From Catenulispora pinistramenti (lineage in GTDB: Bacteria; Actinomycetota; Actinomycetes; Streptomycetales; Catenulisporaceae), in NCBI RefSeq assembly GCF_018274385.1, contig NZ_JAAFYZ010000109.1:1-32415 (forward strand): a stretch of DNA of 32,415 nucleotides, written 5' to 3'. Position numbers and translations under genes: made by a program. Shown here one piece after another: positions 30,124 through 32,415 of the stretch. The notes beneath the pieces are model-generated. The model worked only from the letters and a program-made list of their open reading frames with translations, had not been told where the DNA came from and did no database searches. The stretch's first letter is position 1; every line of letters starts with the position of its first letter.

Positions 30124-31430
30124 CGCGGTCGTTCCCCGCACGCGGCGGCGCGCGCCAGCAACAGTGCGCGCTCCCGCGTGTTGGCGGTCAGCTCGGCCGC
30201 CCGCTCGAACTCGGCCCGGGCCTCGGCGTGCCGGCCGAGCCGGAAGAGCAGGTCGCCGCGCACGCCGGGCAGCAGGTGGTAGTCCTGCATCGCGCGCAGG
30301 CCGGTGAGTGCCTCGGTGATGGCCAGCCCGGCTTCGGGACCCTCGGCCATGCCGACCGCGACCGCGCGGTTCAACTCCACGACCGGGGAGCGGGTCTGCT
30401 GGACCAGCCGGCCGTAGAGGGCGGCGATGAGCGGCCAGTCGGTGTCCTCGGCGGTGCGGGCCCGGGCATGGCAGGCGGCCAGCGCGGCTTGCAGGTGATA
30501 CGGACCCGGCTCGGCCGTCTCAGCGCTCTGTGCGGTCTCAGCACTCTGTAACGCCTGGTCCGCGCGGACCAGCGCCGTCAGCCCCCGCTCGATCTGCAGC
30601 CGGTCCCACTTCGCACGGTCCTGATCCAGCAGCAGCACCGGCTCGCCGTCGGGCCCGGTCCGCGCGTGCCGCCGCGAGTCCTGGATCTCCATCAGCGCCA
30701 CCAGCGCGGGCACCTCCGGCTCGGCCGGCATCAGCCCGGCCAGCACCCGGCCCAGCCGCAGCGCCTCCGCACACAGATCGGCCCGCAGCCAGGCGTCGCC
30801 GGCGGTGGCCGCGTAGCCCTCGTTGAAGATCAGGTAGACGACCTCCAGGACCGAGGCCAGGCGCCGTCGCCGCTCCGGGCCGTCGGGGACCTCGAACGGG
30901 ACGCCGGCGTCGGCCAGGGTGCGCTTGGCCCGTACGATCCGCTGCGCGGCCGAGGCCTGCGGGATCAGGAAGGCGCGGGCGATCTCGGCGGTGGTCAGGC
31001 CGCCGAGGACGCGCAGCGTCAGCGCGACCCGCGCCTCGGCGGACAGCACCGGGTGACAGGCGGTGAAGACCAGGCGGAGCAGGTCGTCGTCGATCGCGGT
31101 GTCGTCGGCGGCGGCGTCCGCGCCGGCCAGGTCGGCCTCGTAGCCCTCGCCGTCGATCGCCAGCTCCCGGCCGAGCTCGCCGACCTTGCGGCGCAGCGTC
31201 TCGGTCCGCCGGAAGTGGTCCACGGCGCGCCGCTTGCCGACGGCGGTCAGCCAGGCGCCGGGCTTGGCCGGCACCCCTGCGGCCGGCCACTGTTCCAGCG
31301 CCGCGACCAGCGCGTCCTGGGCCAGCTCCTCGGCCAGACCCAGGTCGCCGGTGTAGCGGGCCAGGGTGGCCACCACCCGGGCCGCCTCCAGCCGCCAGAC
31401 CGCCTCGACCGTCTCGGACGTCTGCGCCAT
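30114..31430 (-). CDS. ECF sigma factor of the ECF42 type
   Basis: A 438-residue sigma factor, far longer than ordinary ECF factors. Residues about 1-190 carry region 2 (RYTGDLGLAEELAQDALVAALEQWP, PGAWLTAVGKRRAVDHFRR) and region 4 (GGLTTAEIARAFLIPQASAAQRIVRAKRTL). The long C-terminal part (about 195-438) has LEVVYLIFNEGYAATAGDAWLR, LVALMEIQDSRRHAR, SPVVELNRAVAVGMAEGPEAGL and tetratricopeptide-like helices, the hallmark of ECF42, where it takes over the role of an anti-sigma. Members are encoded next to a DGPF-domain protein, as here. Start at ATG 31430. The gap to the DGPF gene is 116 nt and holds a 13-nt repeat. Confidence 0.9.
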   Translation of the reverse strand: MAQTSETVEAVWRLEAARVVATLARYTGDLGLAEELAQDALVAALEQWPAAGVPAKPGAWLTAVGKRRAVDHFRRTETLRRKVGELGRELAIDGEGYEADLAGADAAADDTAIDDDLLRLVFTACHPVLSAEARVALTLRVLGGLTTAEIARAFLIPQASAAQRIVRAKRTLADAGVPFEVPDGPERRRRLASVLEVVYLIFNEGYAATAGDAWLRADLCAEALRLGRVLAGLMPAEPEVPALVALMEIQDSRRHARTGPDGEPVLLLDQDRAKWDRLQIERGLTALVRADQALQSAETAQSAETAEPGPYHLQAALAACHARARTAEDTDWPLIAALYGRLVQQTRSPVVELNRAVAVGMAEGPEAGLAITEALTGLRAMQDYHLLPGVRGDLLFRLGRHAEARAEFERAAELTANTRERALLLARAAACGERPRRA

Positions 31431-31460
31431 GCAGCCAGTCTGGCAGCCGGCGCGCCGGGT

Positions 31461-31499
31461 GGCCGGGTGTACTGACCGGGTGCACTGGCCGGGTGCCCC
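31461..31499. repeat. Three 13-nt tandem units
   Basis: GGCCGGGTGTACT, GACCGGGTGCACT and GGCCGGGTGCCCC follow head to tail in the gap between the ECF42 and DGPF genes. Confidence 0.75.
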
Positions 31500-31546
31500 G
31501 CTCGGGGCGGGGTGAGCCGCCCGGGGATGAGCCGGCCGCGCGGCCG

Positions 31547-31966
31547 TTACCCGCCGAGCTGCTCGCGCAGCTGTTGCTGCGCTTCCCGCAGCTCCGGCGT
31601 GAACTCCGGCCCGAGCTCACTCATCTCGAAGATCGGCCGCACCTCCAACGTCGCGCCGCCGGAGAGCGGCGCGCGCTTGACCCACTCCAGCGCCTCCTGC
31701 AGCGAGGAGGTCTGGAGCAGCCAGTACCCGGCGACGACCTCCTTGGATTCGGTGAACGGCCCGTCGAGGACGGTGCGCCGCTCCTTGTCGTCGAACCGCA
31801 CCTTCGCGCCGGCCTGCGTCGGCTTGAGGCCTTCGGCGGCCAGCAGCACCCCGGCCTTGGCCAGCTGTTCGTTGTAGGCGATCATCTCCTCGAACAGGTC
31901 GGTCGGCGGCATCGCGCCGGCCTCGGAGCCCTCGTCGCCCTTGATGAAGACCATGAACCTCGGCAT
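31547..31966 (-). CDS. YCII/DGPF-domain protein (ECF42 partner)
   Basis: A 139-residue protein of the YCII-related family with the diagnostic VLDGPFTESKEVV, FMVFIKGDEGSEAG at the start, and GATLEVRPIFEMSELG. It lies directly upstream of the ECF42 sigma gene on the same strand, matching the known genomic link of these families, in which the DGPF protein is a likely member of the regulon or accessory of the sigma factor. The ATG at 31966 has GAGGAGC in front. An ATG at 32008 would add 14 residues without a site. Divergent from the PadR gene. Confidence 0.9.
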   Translation of the reverse strand: MPRFMVFIKGDEGSEAGAMPPTDLFEEMIAYNEQLAKAGVLLAAEGLKPTQAGAKVRFDDKERRTVLDGPFTESKEVVAGYWLLQTSSLQEALEWVKRAPLSGGATLEVRPIFEMSELGPEFTPELREAQQQLREQLGG

Positions 31967-32069
31967 GTGATCGCTCCTCGACTGACGGCTGGTCGGTCCA
32001 GCCTCCACGAAGGCGTCGGACGGCGCGAGGCGGGATCGACACCGGGTCGGAAGATTTCTTCGGCGCGGG

Positions 32070-32105
32070 TTGATGCCAAGACATTCTAAGCCTAGGCTTC
32101 CTAGG
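32070..32105 (+). promoter_or_regulatory. PadR promoter and candidate operator
   Basis: TTGATG (32070-32075), 17-nt spacer, TAGGCT (32093-32098). The perfect 12-bp palindrome AAGCCTAGGCTT (32088-32099) covers the -10, followed by a second palindrome CCTAGG (32100-32105) and the ATG at 32107. The layout suits autorepression and a leaderless mRNA. Confidence 0.6.
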
Positions 32106-32106
32106 T

Positions 32107-32415
32107 ATGAGTCAGGACATGATGCGCGGACACCTCGACGGCCTGGTGCTGGCGGTGCTCACCACCGGCCCGTCGCACGGCTACGGACTCATCGACGCGC
32201 TGCGCGACCGCAGCGGCGGGGTCTTCGACCTGCCGGAGGGCTCGGTGTACCCGGCGCTGCACCGGCTGGAGCGGGCCGGGCTGGTGGCCAGCGGGTGGTC
32301 CGAGGTGGCGGGCCGACGGCGGCGGGTCTACAGCCTGACGGCTGCCGGCCGGCGCTCGGCCGAGGAGCGGCGCAGCGAGTGGCGGTCGTTCTCGGCGGCG
32401 GTGGAGCGGGTGTTC
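32107..32415 (+). CDS. PadR-family transcriptional regulator (cut by window end)
   Basis: The first 103 codons of a PadR-type winged-helix regulator: LDGLVLAVLTTGPSHGYGLIDAL is the PadR N-terminal helix, and LPEGSVYPALHRLERAGLVASGW is the recognition helix and turn. The rest, with the dimerisation helix, lies beyond the window. The frame is open to base 32415. The ATG at 32107 is the only start with suitable spacing to the -10; no ribosome site is present, so leaderless translation is likely. Upstream palindromes at 32088-32105 are candidate binding sites. It is divergent from the DGPF-ECF42 pair. Confidence 0.88.
   Translation, partial: MSQDMMRGHLDGLVLAVLTTGPSHGYGLIDALRDRSGGVFDLPEGSVYPALHRLERAGLVASGWSEVAGRRRRVYSLTAAGRRSAEERRSEWRSFSAAVERVF

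Overview
The window is one 32.4 kb piece of a high-GC actinobacterial chromosome (roughly 70% G+C judged by eye). Markers are mycothiol synthase (mshD), a GlnR-type nitrogen regulator, an RsiG-type anti-sigma, a Nur-like Fur protein, a ZAS anti-sigma, many GTG starts, 4-nt ATGA/GTGA overlaps and several probably leaderless genes. From memory, many of the gene neighbourhoods resemble those of Streptomyces and relatives; a non-Streptomyces filamentous or related actinomycete (for example Catenulisporales-like) fits, but I cannot fix the genus. It looks like ordinary chromosome: I see no insertion sequence, prophage, CRISPR array, tRNA or rRNA.

Layout. 1-2.0 kb: an ArsR-like regulator and a cysteine-dioxygenase-like cupin, then two strong hairpins separating them from the convergent phosphate region. 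2.1-10.8 kb, all minus strand: phosphate and polyphosphate block, in transcription order ppk, CHAD protein, Nudix/histidine-phosphatase (MutT1 type), pstS, a single reading frame joining PstC and PstA, and pstB. A clear multi-unit PHO box precedes pstS. 11.0-12.4 kb: a membrane-anchored secreted protein and a class F-like sortase. 12.5-14.6 kb minus: glnR, mshD (GTGA overlap) and a small conserved unknown. 14.7-18.1 kb plus: alpha/beta hydrolase, MoaD/ThiS-like protein, a Tyr/Gln-rich disordered membrane protein and a DUF2993 protein, mostly overlapping starts and stops.

18.3-19.6 kb: an ECF sigma factor with its zinc-binding anti-sigma. 19.7-21.3 kb: a sulfur operon headed by a 26-codon, cysteine-rich, probably leaderless leader peptide, then thiosulfate sulfurtransferase and a DUF1416 protein, closed by a strong terminator. 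21.4-22.6 kb: a 34-residue membrane peptide, a nitrobindin and a Nur-like regulator, the last overlapping tail-to-tail with a secreted metallopeptidase-like protein. 24.1-26.9 kb: YgfZ-like protein, RsiG-like c-di-GMP-responsive anti-sigma and an asparaginase. 27-30 kb: DUF5996 protein, M64-type secreted peptidase and a DUF11-like secreted protein. 30.1-32.4 kb: an ECF42-type sigma factor with its DGPF/YCII partner, divergent from a PadR regulator cut by the window end.

The points most worth following are the PstC-PstA joined frame, the PHO-box architecture and pstS-downstream hairpin, the cysteine leader/attenuator, the RsiG homologue with an altered first c-di-GMP motif, the sortase without a basic residue after its cysteine, the Tyr/Gln-rich membrane protein, and a recurrent habit of short tandem repeats just after stop codons.
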